From: Verrucomicrobiota bacterium
GTDB lineage: Bacteria; Verrucomicrobiota; Verrucomicrobiia; Limisphaerales; JACPZS01
Direction of reading: 5' to 3'
Length of the DNA: 64,000 nt
Assembly (NCBI GenBank): GCA_016195385.1
Contig: JACPZS010000100.1
Span: 1-64,000, forward strand
The notes under the pieces are model-generated. The model made no database searches, was not told the origin of the DNA, and saw only the letters and a program-made list of their open reading frames with translations. Numbering within the stretch: the stretch's first letter is position 1; each line of letters opens with the position of its first letter. Below, piece after piece: positions 51,979 to 60,661 of the stretch. The position numbers and the translations under genes are program-made.

Positions 51979-53046
51979 CTATCGTGGCCACTCCGCGCCC
52001 GTGATCGAGCGCAGATTGAACTTCGCCGGATCCATCACGACGTGCCGGATGCGCTCGCGTTTCCACGTATAGGTCGCATGCACGAGTCCGTCGGAAGTTT
52101 GAATGACGGCGGGATACGAGAATTCGCCCGGCTCATTTTCGAGCACGAGCGCCGCCTGCCAGTCCGTTCCGTTTTCGGACACAGCGACATTCAACATGCT
52201 GCGTTGGTCGGTTGAGTGATTGTAAACGAGCAGCGAGCGTCCATCGCGCAACTTCACGGCATCGATGCCGCTGTTCGGATTGGGCAGGCTGGTCTTCTTG
52301 AGCGGACTCCACGACTTGCCGCCATCTTTCGACCAGCTCTCGACGACAAAGTGTTGCTTGGTGCGGCAAAGAATTTGAATCTGCCCGCCGGCGTGAACGA
52401 GAATCGTCGGTTGAATCGCGCCGAATTCCAGCGCGCTGTTCAACTCGGAAGTGCGCGTCCAAAATTTTCCGTAACTGCGCGTGGTTTCCATGTGAATGCG
52501 CCAGCCGGCGTCTTCGGTGCTCGCGCCGCAGAGCAGCACGCCGTCCGGCAATTCCACCGGCTTGTTGCGCACCGGGCCGATGATGTCGCGCGGCAGCCGC
52601 GTCGGAGCCGACCACGATTTGCCATTGTCCCACGACGTCATCAGCATGCCCCACCACTCGGAAGGACTCGGCCCCACTTTGTAGAACAGCAGCAGCGGGC
52701 CGTTCTTCGGCAGAAACAGCACGGGGTTCCAGCAGGGATAGCGGCGGCCTTCGTCGGCGTAAATGCCGTTGGCAACCTCGGCCGGCGCGGACCAGCCGTC
52801 GCCGGTGTTGCTCGCGATCCAAATTCCGACATCCGGCGAGCGTTCGCGTGAACCGCCAAACCACGCCGCCAGCAGGCCGTATTTCGTTTCGACAATCGTC
52901 GAGGCGTGGCTCGCCTTGAACGGCGGGTTGTCGAGGATGAACTCGCGTTTCAGCAGGCCCGCTTGCACGGCAAGGTTATCTTGGGCGTGCGCCATGTCTG
53001 CGGACATTAACACGATCAGACTCAGAGCCAGGAAAACATTTTTCAT
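51979..53046 (-). CDS. Secreted sialidase-like (BNR-repeat) protein
   Basis: 355 residues with a signal peptide (MKNVFLALSLIVLMSADMAHA). The propeller has Asp-box-like repeats (SWDNGKSWSAPTRL, SKDGGKSWSPLKKT, SENGTDWQ) and conserved motifs FGGSRERSPDVGIW and GPVRNKPVELPDG of the exo-alpha-sialidase/BNR_2 family. In Verrucomicrobia these proteins are frequent and may act on sialic-acid-like or plant polysaccharide substrates; the exact substrate is not readable. It is divergent from the isomerase gene. The 205 bp downstream of its stop hold no gene. Confidence 0.9.
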   Translation of the reverse strand: MKNVFLALSLIVLMSADMAHAQDNLAVQAGLLKREFILDNPPFKASHASTIVETKYGLLAAWFGGSRERSPDVGIWIASNTGDGWSAPAEVANGIYADEGRRYPCWNPVLFLPKNGPLLLFYKVGPSPSEWWGMLMTSWDNGKSWSAPTRLPRDIIGPVRNKPVELPDGVLLCGASTEDAGWRIHMETTRSYGKFWTRTSELNSALEFGAIQPTILVHAGGQIQILCRTKQHFVVESWSKDGGKSWSPLKKTSLPNPNSGIDAVKLRDGRSLLVYNHSTDQRSMLNVAVSENGTDWQAALVLENEPGEFSYPAVIQTSDGLVHATYTWKRERIRHVVMDPAKFNLRSITGAEWPR

Positions 53047-53172
53047 GCGAACGGAATCTTTATTGCAGATGGGCAGCCGAGTCGAGCCGGAATCATGCGC
53101 GTGCTTCGGCGAAATTAAATTGTCGCGCGCAGGCCGGGTGTTTTAACGTGCGGCCACATTCACCGAACAATT

Positions 53173-54138
53173 ATGAAAGTTGGACTTTTCACCATCATCC
53201 TCCGTTCACAGAAATTGGAGCAAGTTCTTGATTACGTTGAGGGCCTAGGCGTGCATGCCGTGGAACTCGGCTGCGGCGCGTACGCGGGCGTCGATCATTG
53301 TCCCGTTGATGAACTCCTCAAAAGCGGGCGCAAAGCGAAGGCGTTGCTCGACGCGGTTCATTCACGCGGTCTCAAAATTTCCGCGCTCAATTGCGCCGGC
53401 AATCCGATTCACCCGAACCGAAAAATCGCCGCCACGCATGACCGCGATTTTCGGAAGGCACTGCGCCTCGCCGAACGACTCGGCGTCGAAGTCGTCATCA
53501 ACTTCAGCGGTTGTCCGGGCGATCATCCCGGCGCGAAGTGGCCGAACTGGGTCGCGTGCCCGTGGCCGCCGGACTATCTGGAGATCCTCAAATGGCAATG
53601 GAGCAAAGTCGTGATTCCGTACTGGACAAAGACGGTCGCCTTCGCGCGGCAGCACGGCGTAAAAAAGATTGCCCTGGAGATGCACCCTGGCTTCGTCGTT
53701 TACAATCCCGAGACGTTGCTGAAACTCCGCGCCGCCGTCGGACCGGAGATCGGTTCCAATTTCGATCCATCGCACCTTTTCTGGCAGGGCATCGACCCGT
53801 GCGCCGCCGTGCGCGCGTTGCGCGGGGCGGTGTTCCACGTTCACGCGAAGGACACGGCGATTCACGAATGGAACTCGCGCACCCACGGCGTGCTCGACTC
53901 GAAACATTACGGCGACGAGTTGAATCGCTCATGGATTTTCCGCACGGTCGGCTACGGGAATCCGCGCCGCTTCTGGTGCGACTTCGTTTCCGCGTTGCGC
54001 ATGACCGGCTACGACGGCGTGCTCTCAATGGAACATGAGGACAGCCTGATGACGCCGAAGGAAGGTTTGGAAAAAGGCGTGCGCTTTTTGCAAAGCATTC
54101 TCTTGAACGAAGCCAAAGGCGCGGTGACGTGGGCGTGA
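53173..54138 (+). CDS. Sugar phosphate isomerase/epimerase (xylose isomerase-like TIM barrel)
   Basis: 321 residues with the AP_endonuc_2/xylose-isomerase-like barrel: VGLFTIILRSQKLEQVLDYVEGLGVHAVELGCG, SALNCAGNPIHP, ALEMHPGFVVYNPETLL (metal Glu), GSNFDPSHLFWQGID (metal Asp/His), HVHAKDTAIH and LSMEHEDSLM (Glu). The metal-site order Glu-Asp-His-Glu is complete. The family interconverts sugars, inositols or related compounds; the substrate is unknown. It is likely involved in carbohydrate use with the neighbouring sialidase-like gene, but they are on opposite strands. Confidence 0.92.
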   Translation: MKVGLFTIILRSQKLEQVLDYVEGLGVHAVELGCGAYAGVDHCPVDELLKSGRKAKALLDAVHSRGLKISALNCAGNPIHPNRKIAATHDRDFRKALRLAERLGVEVVINFSGCPGDHPGAKWPNWVACPWPPDYLEILKWQWSKVVIPYWTKTVAFARQHGVKKIALEMHPGFVVYNPETLLKLRAAVGPEIGSNFDPSHLFWQGIDPCAAVRALRGAVFHVHAKDTAIHEWNSRTHGVLDSKHYGDELNRSWIFRTVGYGNPRRFWCDFVSALRMTGYDGVLSMEHEDSLMTPKEGLEKGVRFLQSILLNEAKGAVTWA

Positions 54139-54328
54139 ATCACAAAGCCAGGAAACCACACTTCGCTACGACGACTGAGTCTGCCATGGAATGGCGAGCA
54201 ACGCAGCGGAAGGAGTGGGAGTCAACCCGCAGCAGGACAACAGTTGAAGAAGTCCATCGCGGCGACCGACCGCAAGCTCGCGCAGCGCATCGCGGATGAG
54301 TTGGGTACCCATTTTTATGAGCTGCGGC

Positions 54329-55762
54329 TCAATTCTTTTTCTTCGTCTGCAACTGGTTGAGCAAATCCCGGAATCCCTGATTGTCCGGGTTGGACTTGAT
54401 CGCGCTCTCCGCGACCGGAATTGCATCTTCAATGCGGTTCTGTCCAACGAGCAGGTTGACGTAGCCGAAAACTGCGTCGGGACTTCCCGGACCAATTTGC
54501 GTGGCGAGTTGAAATGTTTGTTCGGCTTCGGTCGTGTAATTACGAGCGAGTAAGAGCGCCGCCTGGCTCGAAGCCAGCTTGGCGTAAGACAAACTTACCT
54601 CGCGCGAATCGACTGCCTGTGAGTCGGCCAGCAACTGCTGGGAGGTAGTGCGCCAGTAATCGACGGACTGCGCGGCGCGTTCTTGTGTCAAAGCGTTTTG
54701 TCCATCCGGCGCGCGGACTTCCATGATTGGGCCGGCCGGCACGGCGCTATCGTAGGTGGATTTGAACGGAAAGGATTGTTCGATGGCGAAGGAAACGTCG
54801 GGATTTTTGTCCATCATGGTCTGGAACAATTTCTCGTTGATGGCCATGACAGCGACCTGGCCACTGACCTGGACCCTGCCGTCGGTGACGCGGATGTCTT
54901 CTCCCGGACGAACTTGCTTCGGCTCATCGGGAAATTGCGTGTCGTGGTCGAGGCGCTTCTGCGCGTCCGTCACGTATTCCTGAAAGGCGCGCTGGGAATC
55001 TTCCTGCGTCAACGTCGCCATGCGATCACCGTAGAGCGTGTTCATGAAATCCAGATACCTGGCGTCGGCGAAGGCATTCTGTGTGACGATGACATGCTGT
55101 TCCCCGCCGCTCGTTTCGTTCAAGAGTTCAGGTATCCATCGGCCGGGATCCGTGCCGCCCACATAGACCATCCCTGGACGCAACGTGTCGAGAATGGCGT
55201 TGCCATAATCGAGGAGTTTTTGCGCGGGCCAAAGGTGCGCCTGCTCAGCCACGCCGTAGGCGTCGAGCACCGCCGGCCAGAAATCGTCGAGTTCCGGCGA
55301 GTGCGTCGAACCTTCATACTGGCCGGATCGTTTGGACAGCGCTTTCCATTGCACATCGATTTCCTCCCAACGCCCCGCCTCGATGGCGTCAAAGAATTTT
55401 TCAATCTCCGGAGGAACATCTTTGTTGGATCGACGCGCGATTGTCCGAACCAGTTCCCGCCGGTTGCGACCAAACTGGTTAACCTTGCCGGCGACAATTT
55501 CCTCCGCCGTGTTTGTCGTAAGAGAACCAGAACTGTTTGCCAGCCGAAGGCCACGCCAGGACGTGGATGCCGCGCCCGCTCCACTTGCTTCAGTCGGGTT
55601 CCGTGTAGCTCTGGCAACCACCGAATCATCTTGGAGAGAGCGGCGAAAGATGCCGACGAGAATCACCAGCGCGCAACCGGCGATGAGGAACCATCGCCAG
55701 CGTGCCCGCAGGCTGGAAGTTTTTGGCGAAGTTGAATCGAACGGATCGGGATTGGGATTCAT
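54329..55762 (-). CDS. TPR-containing membrane-anchored protein, unknown
   Basis: ATG 55762 (MNPNPDPFDSTSPKTSS) begins a 477-residue protein with one N-terminal membrane helix (WFLIAGCALVILVGIF). The body contains LDDFWPAVLDAYGV, LDTLRPGMVYVGGTDPGRWIPELLNE and DFMNTLYGDRM motifs that recur, from memory, in hypothetical proteins of Verrucomicrobia with attached TPR units. TPR-like helices end the protein (ARNYTTEAEQTFQLATQIGPGSPDAVFGYVNLLVGQNRIEDAIPV). Function unknown. Between 54139 and 54328 I see no gene. Confidence 0.82.
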   Translation of the reverse strand: MNPNPDPFDSTSPKTSSLRARWRWFLIAGCALVILVGIFRRSLQDDSVVARATRNPTEASGAGAASTSWRGLRLANSSGSLTTNTAEEIVAGKVNQFGRNRRELVRTIARRSNKDVPPEIEKFFDAIEAGRWEEIDVQWKALSKRSGQYEGSTHSPELDDFWPAVLDAYGVAEQAHLWPAQKLLDYGNAILDTLRPGMVYVGGTDPGRWIPELLNETSGGEQHVIVTQNAFADARYLDFMNTLYGDRMATLTQEDSQRAFQEYVTDAQKRLDHDTQFPDEPKQVRPGEDIRVTDGRVQVSGQVAVMAINEKLFQTMMDKNPDVSFAIEQSFPFKSTYDSAVPAGPIMEVRAPDGQNALTQERAAQSVDYWRTTSQQLLADSQAVDSREVSLSYAKLASSQAALLLARNYTTEAEQTFQLATQIGPGSPDAVFGYVNLLVGQNRIEDAIPVAESAIKSNPDNQGFRDLLNQLQTKKKN

Positions 55763-55922
55763 CGTCAGCAAGTTTTGTCTTCACTCACAATGACACCGTG
55801 CCAGCACGGATTTGTATAATGAAAGCAAAGAAAGCCAAGGAAGGATCGTGCAGCCATGCTTACCCGCAAAAATGTTTCCAGAGATCAATGCCGACTCGCT
55901 TCGGCAGTTTCGGACTCGCCGC

Positions 55923-56855
55923 TCAGTTGTTTTTCGCCAATCCCTCCAAGTGGCCGAGGTTCTTCACCGGCTTGAAGATGGCCAACACTTCGGCGAGCAA
56001 CGATTGATCGATTGGCTCCGCCGCCCATTTGGCCCAGTTGCGGATATTGTCCGGGTTCGCGCTGCCGGCGATGGTGGTCGCGATGTCCGGGTTCGCGAGG
56101 CTGAATTGCAGCGCAAGCTTCGCGATGTCCACGCCCTTCCCAGCACAAAGCGCGGCGGCCTTGCGCGCGGCGGCTTTCACGGGTTCCGCTTCCTTGAGCC
56201 ACGCCGGAAGCGGAGCGTTCGTGAGCAGGCGCGCGCTGAACGGGCCGGCGTTCATCACGCCAATGCCTTTGGCTTTGAGATACGGAATCGTCTCGTCGGC
56301 AAAGCGTGTATTTTGCAAAGTGTATTGGTTGTAGCTCAACACGCAATCCACAGCGGTCTGGTCGCAGATGAACTTGAAAATTTTCTGCGGATAGCCGCTG
56401 AACCCCACGAAGCGAACTTTGCCGGACTGCTGAATTTTTCTCAGTGCTGGAATGGTTTCATCGACGATTTGTTGCATCTCCACAAACTCGATGTCGTGAC
56501 AAAGAATGATGTCGAGATGATCCGTGCCAAGCCGGTGCAAGCTGACATCGACGCTCTCGGCCACGCGTTTGGCGCTGAAATCGAAGTGCTGAAGATCGTA
56601 GCGACCAAGCTTTGTGCATAACTTGTAGCTGTCGCGCGACACTCCACGGAGGGCGATGCCCAGCAGCACTTCGCTCATGCCGCGTCCGTAAAACGGCGAC
56701 GTGTCGATGAAGTTCAGTCCACAATCCAGCGCGACGCGGACACTCTGAAGTGCATCGTCCAGCGTCACGCGGCGGAACTCTTGTCCGAGTGACGAGGCCC
56801 CGAAGCTGAGGATGGGAAGTTGCAGGCCGGTGCAGCCAAGCGTTCGCGTTTGCAT
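55923..56855 (-). CDS. Aldo/keto reductase
   Basis: 310 residues with the AKR (beta/alpha)8 barrel: LGCTGLQLPILSFGASSLG, catalytic Asp/Tyr in GLNFIDTSPFYGRGMSEVLLG, Lys in LCTKLGRYD, His in DIILCHDIEF, and the NADPH-binding ATTIAGSANPDNIRNW end. It resembles L-fucose/galactose dehydrogenase-type AKRs. A sugar or aldehyde substrate is likely. It lies downstream of the hydroxylase gene on the same strand with an 80-bp gap. Confidence 0.93.
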   Translation of the reverse strand: MQTRTLGCTGLQLPILSFGASSLGQEFRRVTLDDALQSVRVALDCGLNFIDTSPFYGRGMSEVLLGIALRGVSRDSYKLCTKLGRYDLQHFDFSAKRVAESVDVSLHRLGTDHLDIILCHDIEFVEMQQIVDETIPALRKIQQSGKVRFVGFSGYPQKIFKFICDQTAVDCVLSYNQYTLQNTRFADETIPYLKAKGIGVMNAGPFSARLLTNAPLPAWLKEAEPVKAAARKAAALCAGKGVDIAKLALQFSLANPDIATTIAGSANPDNIRNWAKWAAEPIDQSLLAEVLAIFKPVKNLGHLEGLAKNN

Positions 56856-56935
56856 TGTGCAGAAATTGCCTGTGCGCGCCGCTGGTGTCGCGACAAAAAT
56901 CTTGGTAAGCTTTGCTCAAAATCATCCGCCCGATC

Positions 56936-57739
56936 TCAGCGCCGGTAGAATTTTCGCTCCCATTTCTTCTGCTTTTCGCCGGCTTCGCGCAGGAAGGGCG
57001 CGAGCGCGCCGATGCTCAAAAGCATTTCGTTCAACGAATGGAACGGAAATCGGAGCGGGCGTGCGAAATCGACAAACAACACGACACGGCAGCCGTCGGT
57101 GTCATTCCACACTTCGTGGTTGAACGTGTCGTCGAACACGAGACTCCGGCCTTCGGACCAGTGGCGGAATTCGTTGCCGATGCGGATGCGGCATTTCTCC
57201 TCCGGCTCCGGCACGAGCAGACCCAGGTGCAAACGGAGCACGCCATTGAACGCGCCGCGATGCGCGGGAATGTGCTTGTGCGGCGAAAGTATCGAGAAAA
57301 ACGCGGTCTTCATGCCGGGAATTTTCTTGAGCAACCGCATGGTCTCAGGACAGCGCCGGGCATTTTCTTCGCAGTTCATCCCTATGCCGGACAGGAAAAA
57401 AGTCTTCCAGTTGTGGTCGGTCGTGATGGTACTGACCTCCTTGAGAATCTCGTGAAAACTCGGCAAGTCATCGCGGAACTTCAGCACTTGATCCAACTCG
57501 ACGCGAATCTTCGGCCACTCTGCTTCGACTTGAGCGATCCACGGAAACGTCGCGGTGTCGTAGATCGGCGGATCGCCATGCAGCGAGAGTTTAGCAACGC
57601 AGGTTTCCAACAAATCCTGTAGCGCCAGCAACGTGCGTCCAACGAAGCTTGTAGGCGCGTTCAAGCGATGTTTGCGATCGCAAAAATCGAGCGCGAGCTT
57701 TGGATCGGCCAGCGGGGTTGATTGCCAGGTCTGTTCCAT
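56936..57739 (-). CDS. Aspartyl/asparaginyl beta-hydroxylase-family protein
   Basis: From ATG 57739 (MEQTWQSTPLADPKLALD), 267 residues; the 97 residues upstream in the track are not family-like. The Asp/Asn hydroxylase jelly-roll is clear: FFSILSPHKHIPAHRGAFNGVLRLHLGLLVP with the first metal-site His, RIRIGNEFRHWSEGRSLVFDDTFNHEVWN with the second, and VVLFVDFARPL. It is a 2-oxoglutarate/Fe(II) oxygenase; related bacterial proteins modify lipids or peptides. Substrate unknown. Confidence 0.9.
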   Translation of the reverse strand: MEQTWQSTPLADPKLALDFCDRKHRLNAPTSFVGRTLLALQDLLETCVAKLSLHGDPPIYDTATFPWIAQVEAEWPKIRVELDQVLKFRDDLPSFHEILKEVSTITTDHNWKTFFLSGIGMNCEENARRCPETMRLLKKIPGMKTAFFSILSPHKHIPAHRGAFNGVLRLHLGLLVPEPEEKCRIRIGNEFRHWSEGRSLVFDDTFNHEVWNDTDGCRVVLFVDFARPLRFPFHSLNEMLLSIGALAPFLREAGEKQKKWERKFYRR

Positions 57740-57959
57740 GTGCGTTTTGCTCAGGCGATAATATTTCTCAAATGAAGGCCAAGAAAAAATCAAAACAAGG
57801 GTGGAAGTAAATAAATTTTTTGAAGCCACCTGCCTGGCTCGTCGCGTGGTCGTGTGCGCAAATTGCCACGAGCTTTTCCGTTGCGCCCCGCTTTGGCTTG
57901 TTCGTAATGTCGCTGCCGACGCGGGTGACCAACCACTCCGCCCGCGCTCCGCAAGATTT

Positions 57960-59261
57960 ATGAAGCCCGACAAAAGTCGTTCTCCAAAAAACAGAAAGCC
58001 GGCGGCCAAAGCTGTTCCCAGTGCCGCCAAACCAGCCGCGCGCGCGGCGAAGAAAACGGACAGCGCCGTTCGCGCCGTTTCGGCTCAATCCGCATCCCGC
58101 AAAAAGCCCGTCAAAATTCCCGCACTACTGCTGGAAGGCGACACCGCGCCGACGCCCGCCGCGAGCGGGCCGGGCCAACGCTATGCGCTTGGACCGGGCA
58201 GCGCGCCGCCGCATCTGCGCGCGGAGGATTTGCCGGCGGAATTGCCCGAAGCCTACGGCACCAAGGCGCTGTTGCTCACCGCGCGCGACCCGCACTGGCT
58301 CTACGCGCATTGGGATCTCACGCGCGAACAACTCCGCCACTACAACGCGCTTTCGCGCGACCGCCATCTCGTCGTGCGCGTTTTTCTCGACGTGCCCGGC
58401 GGCCAGCCCTTCGCGGAAGTACATGTGCATCCGGAATCGCGCAACTGGTTCATCCACGTCGGGCGCGGCGGCGCGAAGTTTTTTGCGGAACTCGGCTACT
58501 ACGCGGCCGATGGCGCGTGGTCAACGATCTCAAGTTCCAAAGCGACGCTGACGCCGCCGGACGATGTTTCGGCGGATGCCTCGGCGCGATTCGTCAACAT
58601 CCCGCTGGAAGTTCCGTTCGCAGAAATTCTCCGCGCCGTCGAAGAATCCGTCGGCGAAAGCAAGCCGCTGGCGGAGGCGATTCACGAATTGCGCGCGACG
58701 ATTTTTCCCGACTTGCCGGAAGTCGCCGCCGCCGCGCTGCCCGCGCGCTGGACGCCCGCTCAGGAACGCGCGCTGGCTCAGGCCGTGAGCATGGACGAAG
58801 TGCGGCGCGTGTGGATCGGTTCGCTCGAAATCACCGAGTTGATTCGCCGCCAGCTTCGGCACGATGTTTCGTCGATGGCCGCCGCGCAGTTCTCTGCGCC
58901 GACCTCGCCCGCGCGCGCGCTGGGCAGTGTTTCAAGTCCGTTCGGCGGAGCGGCGGAGCGCAAGCAACAATTCTGGTTCAACGTCAACGCGGAGTTGATC
59001 ATCTACGGCGCGACGGAGCCGGACGCGCGGGTCAGCATCGGCGGGCGGCGTATCAAACTGCGCAAGGATGGCACGTTCAGCTATCGCTTCGCGCTGCCGG
59101 ACGGCAAATACGAACTGCCAGCCGTGGCGGTGGCTGCCGACGAGAGCGATGGCCGCGCCGCCGTGCTCCAATTCAGCCGCGAGTCGGATTATCACGGCGA
59201 AGTCGGCGCGCATCCGCAGGACGCCGCGCTCAAGCCGCCGCGAGTCGAGAATGTGGGTTAA
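57960..59261 (+). CDS. DUF4912 protein with Lys/Ala-rich N-terminus
   Basis: ATG 57960 (MKPDKSRSPKNRKPAAKAVP) starts a 433-residue protein. A basic disordered tail (~60 residues) is followed by a DUF4912-like core (TKALLLTARDPHWLYAHWDLTREQLRHYNALSRDRHLVVRVF...WFIHVGRGGAKFFAELGYY) and a C-terminal beta domain (QFWFNVNAELIIYGATEPDARVSIGGRRIKLRKDGTFSYRF). In related genomes the gene is often next to a GH57 glycan-branching gene, as here. The last ~110 bp are duplicated downstream at 59783-59892, flanking a DUF4160/DUF2442 pair. Confidence 0.9.
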   Translation: MKPDKSRSPKNRKPAAKAVPSAAKPAARAAKKTDSAVRAVSAQSASRKKPVKIPALLLEGDTAPTPAASGPGQRYALGPGSAPPHLRAEDLPAELPEAYGTKALLLTARDPHWLYAHWDLTREQLRHYNALSRDRHLVVRVFLDVPGGQPFAEVHVHPESRNWFIHVGRGGAKFFAELGYYAADGAWSTISSSKATLTPPDDVSADASARFVNIPLEVPFAEILRAVEESVGESKPLAEAIHELRATIFPDLPEVAAAALPARWTPAQERALAQAVSMDEVRRVWIGSLEITELIRRQLRHDVSSMAAAQFSAPTSPARALGSVSSPFGGAAERKQQFWFNVNAELIIYGATEPDARVSIGGRRIKLRKDGTFSYRFALPDGKYELPAVAVAADESDGRAAVLQFSRESDYHGEVGAHPQDAALKPPRVENVG

Positions 59262-59264
59262 TAA
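59155..59264 (+). repeat. Direct repeat, copy 1 (DUF4912 gene 3' end)
   Basis: The 110 bases match 59783-59892 with a handful of differences; offset 628 bp. It encodes AAVLQFSRESDYHGEVGAHPQ and on to ENVG-stop, the end of the DUF4912 protein. The DUF4160/DUF2442 pair follows and is enclosed by the second copy. Confidence 0.92.
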
Positions 59265-59304
59265 CATTACTTGAGGCCCATGCGTTGCTTGATAAACTGC
59301 CCGC

Positions 59305-59541
59305 GTGCCGGAAGTCTTGCGCGTACGTGGTTTTCGCTTTTTCTTCTTCAGTCGAGAAGGATTTGAGCCGCGTCATATTCACGTCGAGCGTGCCGAGAAA
59401 TACGCCAAGTTTTGGTTGGATCCGGTGGCGCTGGCCGAGTCGCGGTCGTTTCGCAGCCATGAGTTGACCGAGTTACGGCGCTTGATTGAAGAACATCGAG
59501 AGGAGTTTATAGATGCCTGGAATGAACACTTTAATCGTTAA
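59305..59541 (+). CDS. DUF4160 protein, putative TA-type partner
   Basis: GTG 59305 starts a 78-residue protein, MPEVLRVRGFRFFFFSREGFEPRHIHVERAEKYAKFWLDPVALAESRSF, which fits DUF4160 (FxxxxxRFFFxSxEGxEPxHIHVxR). DUF4160 and DUF2442 genes commonly come as overlapping pairs and are suspected TA modules, not proven as far as I know. It overlaps the next gene by 29 bp. The pair sits between duplicated DUF4912 gene ends. Confidence 0.88.
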   Translation: MPEVLRVRGFRFFFFSREGFEPRHIHVERAEKYAKFWLDPVALAESRSFRSHELTELRRLIEEHREEFIDAWNEHFNR

Positions 59542-59761
59542 GCCGGTTGCCGACGTGGTGGACGTGTCGTTCAGCGAAGATTCAATCATCGTCATTCTTG
59601 CGGATGGACGGCAAGTGTCAGCGCCACTGGAATGGTTTCCACGTTTGCGGCGCGCGACCCCCAAGCAGCGACGGAACTGGCGCTTGATTGGCGGCGGCGT
59701 AGGAATCCACTGGGAAGATGTGGACGAGGATATTTCCGTCCGCAGTTTGTTGGCGCAGTGA
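59513..59761 (+). CDS. DUF2442 protein, partner of DUF4160
   Basis: 82 residues (or 79 from ATG 59522): VADVVDVSFSEDSIIVILADGRQVSAPLEWFPRLRRATPKQRRNWRLIGGGVGIHWEDVDEDISVRSLL. This is the DUF2442 pattern with LADGRxVSxPLxWFPRLxxAT and GIHWxxxDEDISVxxLL. Related proteins include ribbon-like antitoxin candidates. It ends 22 bp before the second repeat copy. Confidence 0.92.
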   Translation: MPGMNTLIVKPVADVVDVSFSEDSIIVILADGRQVSAPLEWFPRLRRATPKQRRNWRLIGGGVGIHWEDVDEDISVRSLLAQ

Positions 59762-59782
59762 AAAATGACCTGACATTGAGAT

Positions 59783-59892
59783 GCGCCGCCGTGCTCCAAT
59801 TCAGCCGCGCGACGGATTATCACGGCGAGGTCGGCGCGCATCCGCAGGACGCCGCGCTCAAGCCGCCGCGAGTGGAGAATGTGGTTCAATAA
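59783..59892 (+). repeat. Direct repeat, copy 2 (DUF4912 3' end after the DUF pair)
   Basis: It matches 59155-59264. The frame is kept through the stop (..PRVENVVQ then TAA). Differences include two synonymous changes (GAA/GAG, GTC/GTG), one ES-to-AT change and a different last codon, so it looks like a diverged allele of the same gene end, not a random copy. Confidence 0.9.
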
Positions 59893-59908
59893 GTTATTAG
59901 GTGCCTCA

Positions 59909-60628
59909 ATGTCCATTTCCAAGGACGACCGAACGGCAGTGTATTTTTTGACTGCGTGGAAAGCATTCAAGTCGTGTTGGAGCGTCTTTACGATCTCGAT
60001 GCTGGTTCTCTTTGCATCTTGGGTCGCGCTTGAGCTGGCAGTGTTTGCCCTTCACCGCTTCGGTATTTTCCCGTGGATCTTCTTACACCTCGCGTTCCTG
60101 TTGTCTTTTTCGGGCTTGATGGTGGGACTGCACGGAATGGCTCTGCAATCGACGTATGGCAAAGCGCCAGAATTGCGGCACCTGACCTGTTTATTTGCGC
60201 GTGGCCCAAACTTCCTTCTCGCTTTCTGCATTTACACCGTGGCAGTGGTTGGCGGTCTTGTGATTTTGGTGGTGCCGGGCGTCTATGTGGCTGTTCGGTA
60301 TGCACTGTTCGGCCAAATTTTTGCAAGCAGACCAGCAACTGCGCTAGAGGCGCTGCGGGACGCCTCAACGCTATCGCACGGCCGGTGGTGGTCGTTGTGC
60401 GGTGCCCTGCTGATGGCCTTGGCGATAAATCTATTCGGGGCGGCACTTCTCGGCGTGGGACTACTCATCACTTTTCCGGTCACGCTTCTCGCAATTTCGG
60501 GCCTTTATCGGTCTCTACAGCGGCCATCGCCATCACTCAAAAGAAGGCCGCCTCTCGATAAGTACGCTTCAACGAGCCGCCGTAGCGGTTTTCCTCCTGG
60601 CACTGGTTGCTCCGTGCTGTTCCATTGA
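59909..60628 (+). CDS. Multi-pass membrane protein, unknown
   Basis: ATG 59909 (MSISKDDRTAVYFLTAWKAFKSCW) is used because the track start reads from inside the repeat. 239 residues with hydrophobic helices near residues 24-48, 55-80, 104-130 and 170-198 (LCGALLMALAINLFGAALLGVGLLITFPVTLLAISGLY). A GVYVAVRYALFGQIFASRPATALEALRDASTL segment resembles polytopic proteins of the DUF975/glycerophosphoryl-type membrane families. The last ~40 residues are basic and look non-native, so the 3' end may be altered. Confidence 0.72.
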   Translation: MSISKDDRTAVYFLTAWKAFKSCWSVFTISMLVLFASWVALELAVFALHRFGIFPWIFLHLAFLLSFSGLMVGLHGMALQSTYGKAPELRHLTCLFARGPNFLLAFCIYTVAVVGGLVILVVPGVYVAVRYALFGQIFASRPATALEALRDASTLSHGRWWSLCGALLMALAINLFGAALLGVGLLITFPVTLLAISGLYRSLQRPSPSLKRRPPLDKYASTSRRSGFPPGTGCSVLFH

Positions 60629-60661
60629 ATTTAAGATCTGCGGCCATTGCTCAGACATTTT

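Noticed and set aside
54139-54328. Possible gene remnant between the isomerase and TPR genes
   Set aside because: Short frames are present but give no recognisable motif, and no start or ribosome-binding site was convincing.
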